Of a stretch of DNA of 29,745 nucleotides, positions 16,250 to 23,123 are shown one piece after another. The stretch comes from Tissierella_B sp964485455 (GTDB taxonomy: Bacteria > Bacillota > Clostridia > Tissierellales > Tissierellaceae), in contig CAZAJU010000015.1 of NCBI GenBank assembly GCA_964485455.1, positions 1-29,745 on the forward strand. The letters are read 5' to 3'. The position numbers and the translations under genes were made by a program. The notes under the pieces are model-generated. The model did no database searches. It was not told where the DNA came from and saw nothing but the letters and a program-made list of their open reading frames with translations. Numbering within the stretch: position 1 is the stretch's first letter; every line of letters starts with the position of its first letter.

Positions 16250-16684
16250 TTGAGTTCTTTAAAGGATAGAGCAATAAAGTATATAGAAAGTGAAAACAGT
16301 TATGGTGAAGATAAGGCCTTATATCATTATAATTGTGCAGAAACATTATTAAACTCCAGCAATGATTATTATAATCTAGGAATAGATCCTAAATTCTTGA
16401 AAGCCATAGTTCCTTTTGGTGGGGGATTTTATTCTGAAAGAACTTGTGGAGCTTTAACAGGTTCAATTGCGGCAATAGGACTATTATTTGCTGAAGATAA
16501 GCCTACTTCCAATGATAGTTTAAAAGAAATAACTAAGAAATGGGTTGAAATGTTTCAAGAGGAATTTGGAAGTATAGAGTGCAAGGAGATTAAACCATTA
16601 CACAGAGATGAAGTAAAGGGCTGCGGACCTGTTATGGCTAGAACTGCCCAACTTTTAGAAGAATTGATTAAGGAATATAAGTAA
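16250..16684 (+). CDS. C_GCAxxG_C_C family protein (putative redox-active)
   Basis: This 144-residue protein belongs to the C-GCAxxG-C-C family, found mostly in anaerobes and thought to be redox-active because of its conserved cysteines. Visible are YNCAETLL near the N-terminus, FGGGFYSERTCGALTGSIAAIGLL in the middle, a lone IECKEI cysteine and a C-terminal KGCGPVMARTAQLLEE. The central motif reads TCGALTG, with Leu-Thr in the variable positions. I chose TTG 16250, because GAGGTG (16238-16243) is six bases before it; an upstream in-frame GTG at 16241 would overlap that site. It follows the hemerythrin cyclase on the same strand and is followed by a terminator. The precise function is unknown for the family. 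Confidence 0.85.
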   Translation: MSSLKDRAIKYIESENSYGEDKALYHYNCAETLLNSSNDYYNLGIDPKFLKAIVPFGGGFYSERTCGALTGSIAAIGLLFAEDKPTSNDSLKEITKKWVEMFQEEFGSIECKEIKPLHRDEVKGCGPVMARTAQLLEELIKEYK

Positions 16685-16691
16685 GTCTAAT

Positions 16692-16762
16692 AAAAATTTG
16701 TTGAGGAAAAGGAAATTCCAGCATAACTGGATCTATTTAGCCTAATCCTCTAACAAATTTTT
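16692..16762. terminator. Bidirectional terminator between convergent genes
   Basis: AAAAATTTGTT (16692-16702) pairs with AACAAATTTTT (16752-16762). GAGGA/TCCTC continues the stem with one bulge, and an inner TCCAG/CTGGA hairpin caps it. T-rich sequence follows on the plus side. It lies between the C_GCAxxG_C_C gene and the ABC ATPase gene. Confidence 0.82.
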
Positions 16763-16780
16763 CATTTTTTGTTCTACTGA

Positions 16781-17563
16781 TTATCTATCATAATCTAAAT
16801 GAAGCAATACCCTTTCTCCGGATTTCTCGCATATTATAGGGGTTTCAAAAAAATCTGATAGGTTTTCCTTAGTAAGGATTTCATCAGTAATGCCTGCAGA
16901 GTGAACTTCTCCACGTCTTAGTAGCAAGGTATGTGAGAAATTTGGCAGTATTTCCTCAGTATGATGGGTTACATAAATAAGGGTTGGAGCATCTTTATCC
17001 TCGCTTAAATTCCTTATTATTTCAAGAAGCTTTTCTCGTGCAATTATGTCAAGGCCTGTACATGGTTCATCTAGTATAAGCAATTCTGGTTCTGCCATTA
17101 GTCCTCTGGCTATTAAAACCCTCTGCTTTTCACCTTGAGAAAAAGTTCTATATTCTCTATCCGCAAGTTCAGTAGCATTTAGTCTAGCTAGGCAGTGCTT
17201 AGCATATTCACGATCTTTATCCATGATATCATCATAAAGGTCAACTGTAGCAAATTTTCCGCTGATAACAATATCCATAGCCGTACTGTAATCGTGGAAT
17301 TTCTCTTGAATAGAAGAACTAACCCAGCCTATAGATTTTCTAAGCTTTCTCATATCATAATTTCCTACAGACTTTCCAAGGACCTTCAATTCACCTTGAG
17401 AAGGGAATATATAACCATTTATCATATTCAAAAGCGTGGTTTTACCTGCTCCATTAAGTCCCAGTATAGCCCAATGTTCACCTTGATGGATGGTCCAATT
17501 TATATCTTTAAGTAAGTAGACTGAATTTCTTGTAATTGAAACATTTTTAAGTTCGACTATCAT
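16781..17563 (-). CDS. Stand-alone ABC ATPase, YlmA/ModF-like
   Basis: This 260-residue protein is a single ABC ATPase without an adjacent permease or binding protein. Walker A is GLNGAGKT (about 35-42), with Leu where Pro is usual; the signature is FSQGEKQRVLIARGLM, Walker B is LLILDEPCTGLD, and the H-loop sits in YVTHHTEEI. The WAILGLNGAGKT start and FSQGE signature match the YlmA/ModF/PhrA-like group, whose cellular role is poorly defined. I chose ATG 17563, with GGAG nine bases upstream, rather than a TTG at 17572 that abuts the ribosome-binding site. The upstream region contains a 139-bp structured element but no clear riboswitch. Confidence 0.86.
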   Translation of the reverse strand: MIVELKNVSITRNSVYLLKDINWTIHQGEHWAILGLNGAGKTTLLNMINGYIFPSQGELKVLGKSVGNYDMRKLRKSIGWVSSSIQEKFHDYSTAMDIVISGKFATVDLYDDIMDKDREYAKHCLARLNATELADREYRTFSQGEKQRVLIARGLMAEPELLILDEPCTGLDIIAREKLLEIIRNLSEDKDAPTLIYVTHHTEEILPNFSHTLLLRRGEVHSAGITDEILTKENLSDFFETPIICEKSGERVLLHLDYDR

Positions 17564-17602
17564 TAGATTCAACTCCTTTTAATTTGGATGAAGCTTTTTT
17601 AT

Positions 17603-17741
17603 AACGAGGCGAAGATATCCCTCACCTCTAGGTGAAGATACTAAGCGACTAACACTAAATCAAAGATTTGGGTTATCTGCTTATTTAGGTGGCGGGTATC
17701 TATCAAGTCAACAGGCGGTGTGTATAATCACCCGCCTCGTT
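17603..17741. repeat. 139-bp structured element bounded by 9-bp inverted repeats (MITE-like)
   Basis: AACGAGGCG (17603-17611) and CGCCTCGTT (17733-17741) are perfect terminal inverted repeats. Inside are TCACCT/AGGTGA (17622-17635), an ATC-AAA-GAT core, and two competing GC-rich pairings, GGCGGGT with ACCCGCC and AGGCGGTG with CACCCGCCT. No ORF is present. It is more GC-rich than the flanking DNA. No target-site duplication is obvious. It lies upstream of the minus-strand ABC ATPase and of the second T-box promoter, so it could be a small non-autonomous element or a structured RNA. I do not recognise a family. Confidence 0.55.
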
Positions 17742-17754
17742 TCAGTGGTGTGAT

Positions 17755-17773
17755 GAAATTGCTATGCAATTTC
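17755..17773. repeat. Small 8-bp hairpin
   Basis: GAAATTGC (17755-17762) and GCAATTTC (17766-17773) are perfect complements with a three-base loop. No T-run follows and no gene ends here. The rest of 17774-17889 is AT-rich, with no further feature seen. Confidence 0.4.
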
Positions 17774-17889
17774 TTCTGTTACTTAAATTTAAGTTTGTGC
17801 TTAAACCTTTTGAAAGAAACTTTAACTTTTTTTTCATTATAAACCCTTCAGTGAATAAAGTCACCATCGGATTGTCCCAAAATTAAATA

Positions 17890-17918
17890 TTGACAAAAAA
17901 TTATAAATAGTTTATCAT
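17890..17918 (+). promoter_or_regulatory. Sigma-A-type promoter of the T-box/ior operon 2
   Basis: A perfect -35 TTGACA (17890-17895), a 17-base spacer and TATCAT (17913-17918) predict a start near 17925, immediately before T-box stem I. It has the same architecture as the promoter at 9153-9181. Confidence 0.87.
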
Positions 17919-17924
17919 TCTTTT

Positions 17925-18208
17925 AATATGATATTGGTGCATTGATGCAGAGAAAGATATTGAGGTTCATTTTTAGAGAGCTGGGATTGGTGAAAGCCGG
18001 CAATGAATTTGGTATGTAATATTCACTGCAGAGCATGTCTGTTTAAAGCTTAGCAAGTAGATGGACACGTGACTCACGTTACAGAGTAAGAGGTTAATAG
18101 ACCTTTAAGCGATAGTTTTTTAAACTGTAATCAGGGTGGTACCACGGAATCTAATCCTTCGTCCCTATGAACATATTTATATGTGTTTATAGGCACGAAG
18201 GATTTTTT
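17925..18208 (+). promoter_or_regulatory. T-box leader of ior operon 2; specifier probably UUC (Phe)
   Basis: The T-box motif AGGGTGGTACCACGG (18133-18147) precedes a terminator. Stem I has the apical AGAGAGCTGGGATTGGTGA segment and a lower stem TGCAG/CTGCA (17946-17950 and 18026-18030). In the first T-box of this window the specifier is followed by one A and then the lower stem. The same position here is TTC (18022-18024), a Phe codon. A rival reading puts TTT (18008-18010) directly after GAA, which would also be Phe, and TGG (18010-18012) is a weaker third option. The bulge UGGU pairs with A73, as in tRNA-Phe. Uncharged tRNA should turn the operon on. Confidence 0.88.
18153..18208 (+). terminator. 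T-box-controlled intrinsic terminator, ior operon 2
   Basis: AATCCTTCGT (18153-18162) pairs with ACGAAGGATT (18195-18204), with an inner CCTAT/ATAGG extension and an AT-rich apex. Six Ts (18203-18208) follow. The tandem repeat array begins at the last T. Confidence 0.92.
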
Positions 18209-18525
18209 AATGACCTAACCCGGTTTATGGTGTTTTTCCATAAACCGATGGTAGGTCAGATGNNNNNNNNNNNNNNNNNNNNNNNNNNNNNNNNNNNNNN
18301 NNNNNNNNNNNNNNNNNNNNNNNNNNNNNNNNNNNNNNNNNNNNNNNNNNNNNNNNNNNNNNTTTCCATAAACCGATGGTAGGTCAGATGCAGCGAAGTC
18401 CAAATCTTTGATTTGGCAAACGAAGCTGCGTAATGACCTAACCCGGTTTATGGTGTTTTTCCATAAACCGATGGTAGGTCAGATGCAGCGAAGTCCAAAT
18501 CTTTGATTTGGCTAACGTAGCTGCT
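18208..18525. repeat. Tandem array of about 95-bp units between T-box terminator and iorA, interrupted by an assembly gap
   Basis: One full unit runs 18431-18525. A partial unit (18363-18430) precedes it and another partial unit (18208-18262) lies before the gap, so there are at least three copies if each flank is separate. Each unit holds two hairpins: a long one with GACCTA/TAGGTC outer arms and CGGTTTATGG/CCATAAACCG inner arms, and a second with CCAAATC/GATTTGG inside GCAGC/GCTGC. The last two copies differ at a few bases near the unit end. No coding frame is evident. The array lies in the transcribed leader after the terminator and 51 bases before the iorA start. Confidence 0.9.
18263..18362. 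other. Assembly gap: 100 Ns
   Basis: Exactly 100 Ns, the conventional filler for a gap of unknown length. Both flanks are the same repeat unit, so the gap is a collapsed tandem array and the copy number is unknown. Confidence 0.99.
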
Positions 18526-18576
18526 TAATTAGTTGTATTTGCATATGTATGAATTTATATATAAAGGGGTAGAAAT

Positions 18577-20358
18577 GTGAAAAAATTAATGACAGGTAAT
18601 GAAGCAGTAGCACAAGGAGCATACGAAGCAGGAGTTAGATATGCTTCTGCATATCCAGGTACTCCTAGTACAGAGATTCTAGAGAATACAGCATTATATG
18701 ATGAAATAAAAGCTGAGTGGGCATCTAATGAAAAAGTAGCTTTAGAAGCTGCAATAGGTGCTTCTCTTGCAGGTGCAAGAGCATTTTCCAGCATGAAACA
18801 TGTAGGTCTTAATGTAGCAAGTGATGCATTTATGACTGTAGCTTATACAGGTGTAAACGGAGGCTTAGTTGTAATTACAGCTGATGAACCTGGACAGCAT
18901 TCATCACAAAATGAGCAGGATAACAGACACTTCGCATCCTTTGGTAAGGTACCTATGCTAGAGCCTTCTGATAGCCAGGAATCCAAGGACATGATTGGAG
19001 AGGCAATGAGAATAAGTGAGGAATATGATACTCCAGTATTATTTAGAATGACAACTAGAGTATGCCATTCTAAAAGCATCGTTGAATGCAATGATAGACA
19101 AGAGGTTCCATTAAAGGAGTATAAAAAGGAGAAGTCCAAGTACGTAGTAGTTCCAGGATATGCTACAAAGATGAGGGTAAAGGTTGAGGAAAGACTGGAA
19201 AAACTAAAGGACTTTTCAAATAAAACTGATTTAAACTTCATTAAATGGAATGATAATAAAATCGGTGTAATATCATCTGGCATATGCTATCACTATGCAA
19301 GAGCAGTATTTGGAGATAAGGCATCATATCTAAAGTTAGGCTTTACATATCCACTACCTGATGGAAAGATAAAGGAATTCGCATCTCAAGTTGAAAAGTT
19401 ATATATAATTGAAGAAAATGACCCTCTAATAGAAGAAAGAGTTAGAATGCTGGGCTTCGAATGTCATGGTAAGGATATATTCCCTACCTATGGGGAACTA
19501 ACTCCAGATGTGCTTAGAAACTCTATATACGGGGATTGCAAACCGAGAATTGATTATGACAAATCCCTTGCAGTTTCAAGAACACTTGCATTATGTGCAG
19601 GCTGTCCTCATAGAGGCTTCTTCTTTGAAATAGGTAGAAGAAAAGATATAGTCATAGTTGGAGATATAGGATGCTATACCTTAGGAGTAGGGGACCCATA
19701 TGATGCTATGGATGTTGCCTTTGATATGGGGAGTGCCTTTGGAGTAGCTCATGGTGCACAAACTATATTCCAAATGAAGGAAAACAATAAAAAGAGAGTA
19801 GTTGCGGTTCAAGGAGACTCAACTTTTTTCCATACAGGAATTAATGGATTATTAAGCACTGTATACAACAAGGGAAACACTATAAATGTAATACTTGATA
19901 ATAGAATTACAGGTATGACAGGCCATCAAGAGAATCCTGGCTCAGGCTATACTCTAGAAGAAGAATTTTCTGAAGCTATTGACATAGAAGCCCTAGTAAA
20001 AGCATGTGGGATTAAGCACATTAAGAAGGTTGATCCTAACATGCTAGATAAGATGGGAGAAGCTATTGATTGGGCCTTATCCATAGATGAACCATCCGTA
20101 ATTATTACTAGGTGGCCTTGTGCACTTAAGAAATTCTCTGCTGAAGATAAAATCGAGTTTCCTGGTGCATTCACAGAAAAATACCAAATTGATGAAAGCC
20201 TATGCATTGGCTGCAAGCAGTGTTCAAATGTAGGATGTCCATCAATTGAATACCTCCAGGATGAGGGGATTTCAAGAATTGATATCGATACTTGTGTGGG
20301 CTGTGGTGTTTGTGCTCAGGTTTGTCCGGCACTAGCTATTGGAAAGGTGGAGATCTAA
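18577..20358 (+). CDS. iorA: Indolepyruvate:ferredoxin oxidoreductase subunit alpha, paralogue 2
   Basis: This 593-residue paralogue of the IorA encoded at 7044-8840 has the same order of domains: GNEAVAQGAYEAG and SAYPGTPSTEILE in the pyrimidine domain, CAGCPHRGFFFEIG, TPP-binding GDIGCYTLG and GDSTFFHTGINGLLSTVYN, then a two-cluster ferredoxin end with CIGCKQCSNVGCP and CVGCGVCAQVCP. All catalytic and cluster residues appear intact, so it should be active with IorB paralogue 2 on an aryl pyruvate/aryl acetyl-CoA pair. The start is GTG 18577, with AAGGGG about 10 bases upstream. It is the first gene of operon 2, behind a T-box and a tandem repeat array. The T-box reading suggests phenylpyruvate rather than indolepyruvate, as an inference. 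Confidence 0.95.
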   Translation: MKKLMTGNEAVAQGAYEAGVRYASAYPGTPSTEILENTALYDEIKAEWASNEKVALEAAIGASLAGARAFSSMKHVGLNVASDAFMTVAYTGVNGGLVVITADEPGQHSSQNEQDNRHFASFGKVPMLEPSDSQESKDMIGEAMRISEEYDTPVLFRMTTRVCHSKSIVECNDRQEVPLKEYKKEKSKYVVVPGYATKMRVKVEERLEKLKDFSNKTDLNFIKWNDNKIGVISSGICYHYARAVFGDKASYLKLGFTYPLPDGKIKEFASQVEKLYIIEENDPLIEERVRMLGFECHGKDIFPTYGELTPDVLRNSIYGDCKPRIDYDKSLAVSRTLALCAGCPHRGFFFEIGRRKDIVIVGDIGCYTLGVGDPYDAMDVAFDMGSAFGVAHGAQTIFQMKENNKKRVVAVQGDSTFFHTGINGLLSTVYNKGNTINVILDNRITGMTGHQENPGSGYTLEEEFSEAIDIEALVKACGIKHIKKVDPNMLDKMGEAIDWALSIDEPSVIITRWPCALKKFSAEDKIEFPGAFTEKYQIDESLCIGCKQCSNVGCPSIEYLQDEGISRIDIDTCVGCGVCAQVCPALAIGKVEI

Positions 20359-20927
20359 TGACAAAGAGCATAATTTTATCTGGAGTAGGTGGACAGGGAA
20401 CTATTCTCGCAAGTAAGCTATTGACCATAGGTCTAATGGAAGCAGGATATGACGTCAAGATGAGTGAAATACATGGAATGAGCCAAAGAGGAGGAACTGT
20501 AACATCTCATATAAGATATGGTGAAAATGTTGATACTCCGGTTATCGAACGAGGGGATGCGGATTTATTAATTTCCTTTGAAAAGATGGAGGCCTTAAGA
20601 TATCTTGAATACTTGAAACCAGATGGCAAGGTAGTAGTAAATGACTTCGAGATTAAGCCCCTATCGGTATTAGCAGCAAATGAAGAATATAGTGATGAAA
20701 TAATTAATGAATTATCCACTAAAGCTGATATGATATTAATAGATGCAGCAAGAAAGGCTTCAGAGCTTGGAAATTCCAAGGTAATGAACGTTATACTTCT
20801 AGGAGCAATTATCAAGCTTATGAATCTTTCAAATACGGATTGGAATAAAATTATTGAAAATAATGTAAAGCCTCATACCATAGATTTAAATAAGAAAGCT
20901 TTAAATCTTGGCATGGAGCTTGTATAG
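20358..20927 (+). CDS. iorB: Indolepyruvate:ferredoxin oxidoreductase subunit beta, paralogue 2
   Basis: This 189-residue partner of IorA paralogue 2 carries the family signature GVGGQGTILASKLLTIG, then SEIHGMSQRGGTVTSHIRYG and LLISFEKMEALRYLEYL. It matches the paralogue at 6458-7051 along its whole length. The proper start is ATG 20358, sharing one base with the iorA stop (TAATG), with GGTGGAG just upstream. A longer in-frame extension from 20292 lies entirely inside iorA and is rejected. It ends 10 bases before the ligase start. It acts in the cytoplasm as the second subunit of the ferredoxin-linked oxidoreductase. Confidence 0.94.
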   Translation: MTKSIILSGVGGQGTILASKLLTIGLMEAGYDVKMSEIHGMSQRGGTVTSHIRYGENVDTPVIERGDADLLISFEKMEALRYLEYLKPDGKVVVNDFEIKPLSVLAANEEYSDEIINELSTKADMILIDAARKASELGNSKVMNVILLGAIIKLMNLSNTDWNKIIENNVKPHTIDLNKKALNLGMELV

Positions 20928-20937
20928 GGGTGATAGT

Positions 20938-22236
20938 ATGTATTGGAATGAGAGAATGGAAACCATATCGAGAGGAGAATTAACTGAGATTCAAAACGAA
21001 AGACTCTTGAAGATGTTAAGAAGTATATATCATAATGTGCCTTTTTATAGAAATAAGTTCCAGGAATTAGATATTTATCCTGAGGATATAAAGGGTATAG
21101 AGGATTTATACAAGCTACCTTTCACTGTAAAACAGGATTTAAGGGATAATTATCCTTATGGCCTTTTTGCAACGGATTTAAGTCAAATAGTAAGACTCCA
21201 TGCGTCCTCAGGTACTACAGGAAAGCCTACTGTAGTAGGCTATACAAGGGAGGATATCAACAATTGGTCTGAAGTCTGTGCCCGTTCTATTGTAGCAGCA
21301 GGAGGTAGCTCAAGCTCTGTAATTCAGATTGCATATGGATATGGCTTATTTACTGGTGGTCTAGGCCTTCACTACGGAGCAGAAAAACTAGGAGCCTCAA
21401 CCATTCCGATATCTTCTGGCAATACTGAGCGACAATTAATGCTTATGAAGGATTTTCATACTACTTTTTTAGCTTGCACTCCTTCCTATGCACTATTTTT
21501 AGCAGATGCCATGAAGGATAGCGGGATATCACCTGAAGAGCTCCATTTAAAATCAGGAATATTTGGTGCAGAACCATGGTCTGAAAGTATGAGGAATGAG
21601 ATTGAGAAGAAGCTACATATAAGCGCTCACAATATTTATGGTTTATCTGAGATTAGTGGGCCTGGAGTTGCTTCAGAGTGCAGCTGTAAAAATGGTATGC
21701 ATATTTGGGAAGATCATTTCCTACCTGAAATAGTAGATCCCGTAACCCTAAAGCCATTACCATATGGGTCTATGGGAGAGCTTGTATTTACAAGCATTAC
21801 AAAGGAAGGTATGCCATTACTTCGTTATAGAACAAGGGATTTGACGGTTCTTCACAATGAAGTATGTGATTGTGGCAGAACTCATGTAAGAATGGATAGG
21901 GTCATGGGAAGATCCGATGATATGATTATTATACGGGGAGTCAACGTATTTCCTTCACAAATCGAGGATGTGCTATTACAAATTGGTGAGCTTGAACCTC
22001 ATTATCAATTAGTGGTTACTAGAGAAGGTACCTTAGACTGCTTAGAAGTTCAGGTAGAGGTAACTGATAACCTATTCTCAGATAAGATTAGAAACTTAGA
22101 ATCCCTAGCAAATACTATTAAACATAAGCTTTCTTCTGTTCTACAGATAAGTGCTAAAGTAACTCTTGTTGAGCCAAGAAGCATTCCTAGGAGTGAAGGC
22201 AAGGCTAAAAGGGTAATAGATAAAAGACATTATTAG
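20938..22236 (+). CDS. paaK: Phenylacetate-CoA ligase family protein, paralogue 2
   Basis: This 432-residue AMP-forming ligase has full PaaK length. The N-terminal YWNERMETISRGEL and YHNVPFYRNKF segments are typical, followed by the phosphate loop HASSGTTGKPTVVGYT, the adenylate motif YGLSEISGPGV, RYRTRDLT, and the C-terminal hinge GRSDDMIIIRGVNVFPSQIEDVL. A short CDCGRTHVRMDR cysteine pair precedes the hinge. It should make phenylacetyl-CoA or a related arylacetyl-CoA from the free acid, ATP and CoA. I chose ATG 20938 with AGGGGTG upstream, not a TTG at 20908 inside iorB. It is the third gene of operon 2. Together with IorAB it supports conversion of an aryl acid to an aryl pyruvate. Confidence 0.92.
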   Translation: MYWNERMETISRGELTEIQNERLLKMLRSIYHNVPFYRNKFQELDIYPEDIKGIEDLYKLPFTVKQDLRDNYPYGLFATDLSQIVRLHASSGTTGKPTVVGYTREDINNWSEVCARSIVAAGGSSSSVIQIAYGYGLFTGGLGLHYGAEKLGASTIPISSGNTERQLMLMKDFHTTFLACTPSYALFLADAMKDSGISPEELHLKSGIFGAEPWSESMRNEIEKKLHISAHNIYGLSEISGPGVASECSCKNGMHIWEDHFLPEIVDPVTLKPLPYGSMGELVFTSITKEGMPLLRYRTRDLTVLHNEVCDCGRTHVRMDRVMGRSDDMIIIRGVNVFPSQIEDVLLQIGELEPHYQLVVTREGTLDCLEVQVEVTDNLFSDKIRNLESLANTIKHKLSSVLQISAKVTLVEPRSIPRSEGKAKRVIDKRHY

Positions 22237-22247
22237 GAGGTGTTTTT

Positions 22248-22676
22248 ATGATAAGTCAGGTATCTGTATTTTTAGAGAATAAGCCTGGAAGGTTAGAAAA
22301 AGTATTGCAGATATTAAAAGATAATGATATCAATTTAAAATCCATTTCTGTGGCAGAAACGTCGGATTACGGTATATTTAGGTTGATACTTGATAGGCCT
22401 AAGGAAGCTGTTGAAAAATTAAAGGAAGCAGGTCTTGCAGTAAAGGAGACAGAGGTCCTCGGATTGGAAATAGATGATAGCAAGGGGAGCTTGCTTAATG
22501 CTGTTAAAGAACTGGCAGCAAATCAAATATCCATCGAATACACTTATGCCTGTCTGCCTATAAACAATAATAAAGTCATAATAATTGTAAGATGTGATAA
22601 TATGGAAAAAGCTAAGGAAGTTCTAAAAGACAGCAAGAATTGCAGACTTCTTAGTCCTGAAGACATGTACTTTTAA
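22248..22676 (+). CDS. Tandem ACT-domain protein (putative amino-acid sensor)
   Basis: This 142-residue protein consists of two ACT-type domains and nothing else. The first (about 2-68) has the classic start VSVFLENKPGRLEKVLQILKDNDINLKSISVAETSDYG broken here by its helices, and LILDRPKEAVEKLKEAG. The second (about 70-140) has GSLLNAVKELAANQISIEYTYA and VIIIVRCDNMEKAKEVL. ACT domains commonly bind amino acids and dimerise. GGAGGTG precedes ATG 22248, only 11 bases after the ligase stop, so it is the last gene of operon 2. Operon 1 has no counterpart. It may sense phenylalanine or another aromatic amino acid and adjust the ligase or oxidoreductase, but no partner is shown by the sequence. Confidence 0.9.
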   Translation: MISQVSVFLENKPGRLEKVLQILKDNDINLKSISVAETSDYGIFRLILDRPKEAVEKLKEAGLAVKETEVLGLEIDDSKGSLLNAVKELAANQISIEYTYACLPINNNKVIIIVRCDNMEKAKEVLKDSKNCRLLSPEDMYF

Positions 22677-22698
22677 TCAATAAATAGCTGTAATTAAA

Positions 22699-22738
22699 TA
22701 GAGACATTAGGGATTTATTAGGGTCCTTATTGTCTCTA
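22699..22738. terminator. Bidirectional terminator between the ACT gene and the GHKL-like gene
   Basis: TAGAGACA (22699-22706) pairs with TGTCTCTA (22731-22738), with an imperfect AGGGA/TCCTT continuation. The genes on both sides converge here. Confidence 0.7.
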
Positions 22739-22751
22739 CTATTATCTTTAA

Positions 22752-23111
22752 TTATTCAATATTCTTTTTAACTGTGATAGATGTTCCATCTTTAGAGCTT
22801 TCTATTTCTGCACCATCTAATTGAAAACCTATTAAATTAAGCCCGGAACCAAGAAGACCATCGCCTGCGTAGATATCTCCTGCCAAATTACCGTAATACT
22901 CCTCCATGTCCTTTCTATGCGGTTGCTTAAGTATTCTTCTTACATAATTTAGGGTTTCTTCATCCATACTCTTTCGATTGTCTTGTACCTTAATTATGAC
23001 CTGATTTTCATCTATGCTTATACTACAATCTATTTTTTTAGCCTCTGAGGATAGGGAATAGCCTATGAGCTCATTAACTATTGCTTGGACCTTTTTATTT
23101 ATAGATTTCAA
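22752..23111 (-). CDS. Degenerate GHKL/HATPase-fold protein paired with DUF1576
   Basis: This 119-residue protein resembles a single GHKL (HATPase_c, anti-sigma-factor-like) domain. The N-box region reads AIVNELIGYSLSSEA, where Tyr stands in place of the Mg-ATP-binding Asn. The G1 region is VQDNRKSMDEETL instead of DxGxG. A G2-like segment, LLGSGLNLIGFQLDG, is followed by a closing strand TSITVKK. The strand-helix order fits, but the ATP contacts are altered, so it may bind ATP poorly or not at all. The start is TTG 23111 with GGAGGAG upstream. It lies 12 bases after the DUF1576 gene and is surely co-transcribed with it. The fold assignment is mine from pattern and is moderately sure; the function is unknown. 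Confidence 0.62.
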   Translation of the reverse strand: MKSINKKVQAIVNELIGYSLSSEAKKIDCSISIDENQVIIKVQDNRKSMDEETLNYVRRILKQPHRKDMEEYYGNLAGDIYAGDGLLGSGLNLIGFQLDGAEIESSKDGTSITVKKNIE

Positions 23112-23123
23112 AACTTCTCCTCC

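Noticed and set aside
18010..18012. TGG as the specifier of the second T-box
   Set aside because: It follows neither GAA directly nor the lower-stem spacing seen in the first T-box, and it is followed by U rather than a purine. UUC fits the position best, with UUU as the runner-up.
18167..18403. Open frames on both strands running through the N-run
   Set aside because: They exist only because Ns are translated as X. The real sequence is a tandem repeat with hairpins and no ribosome-binding site.
18208..18525. Possible CRISPR array
   Set aside because: Whole 95-bp units repeat, including the would-be spacers. There are no short repeats with unique spacers and no cas genes.
20292..20357. N-terminal extension of iorB paralogue 2
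   Set aside because: It overlaps the ferredoxin-domain codons of iorA and has no start signal. ATG 20358 has a ribosome-binding site and begins at the GVGGQG-type N-terminus.
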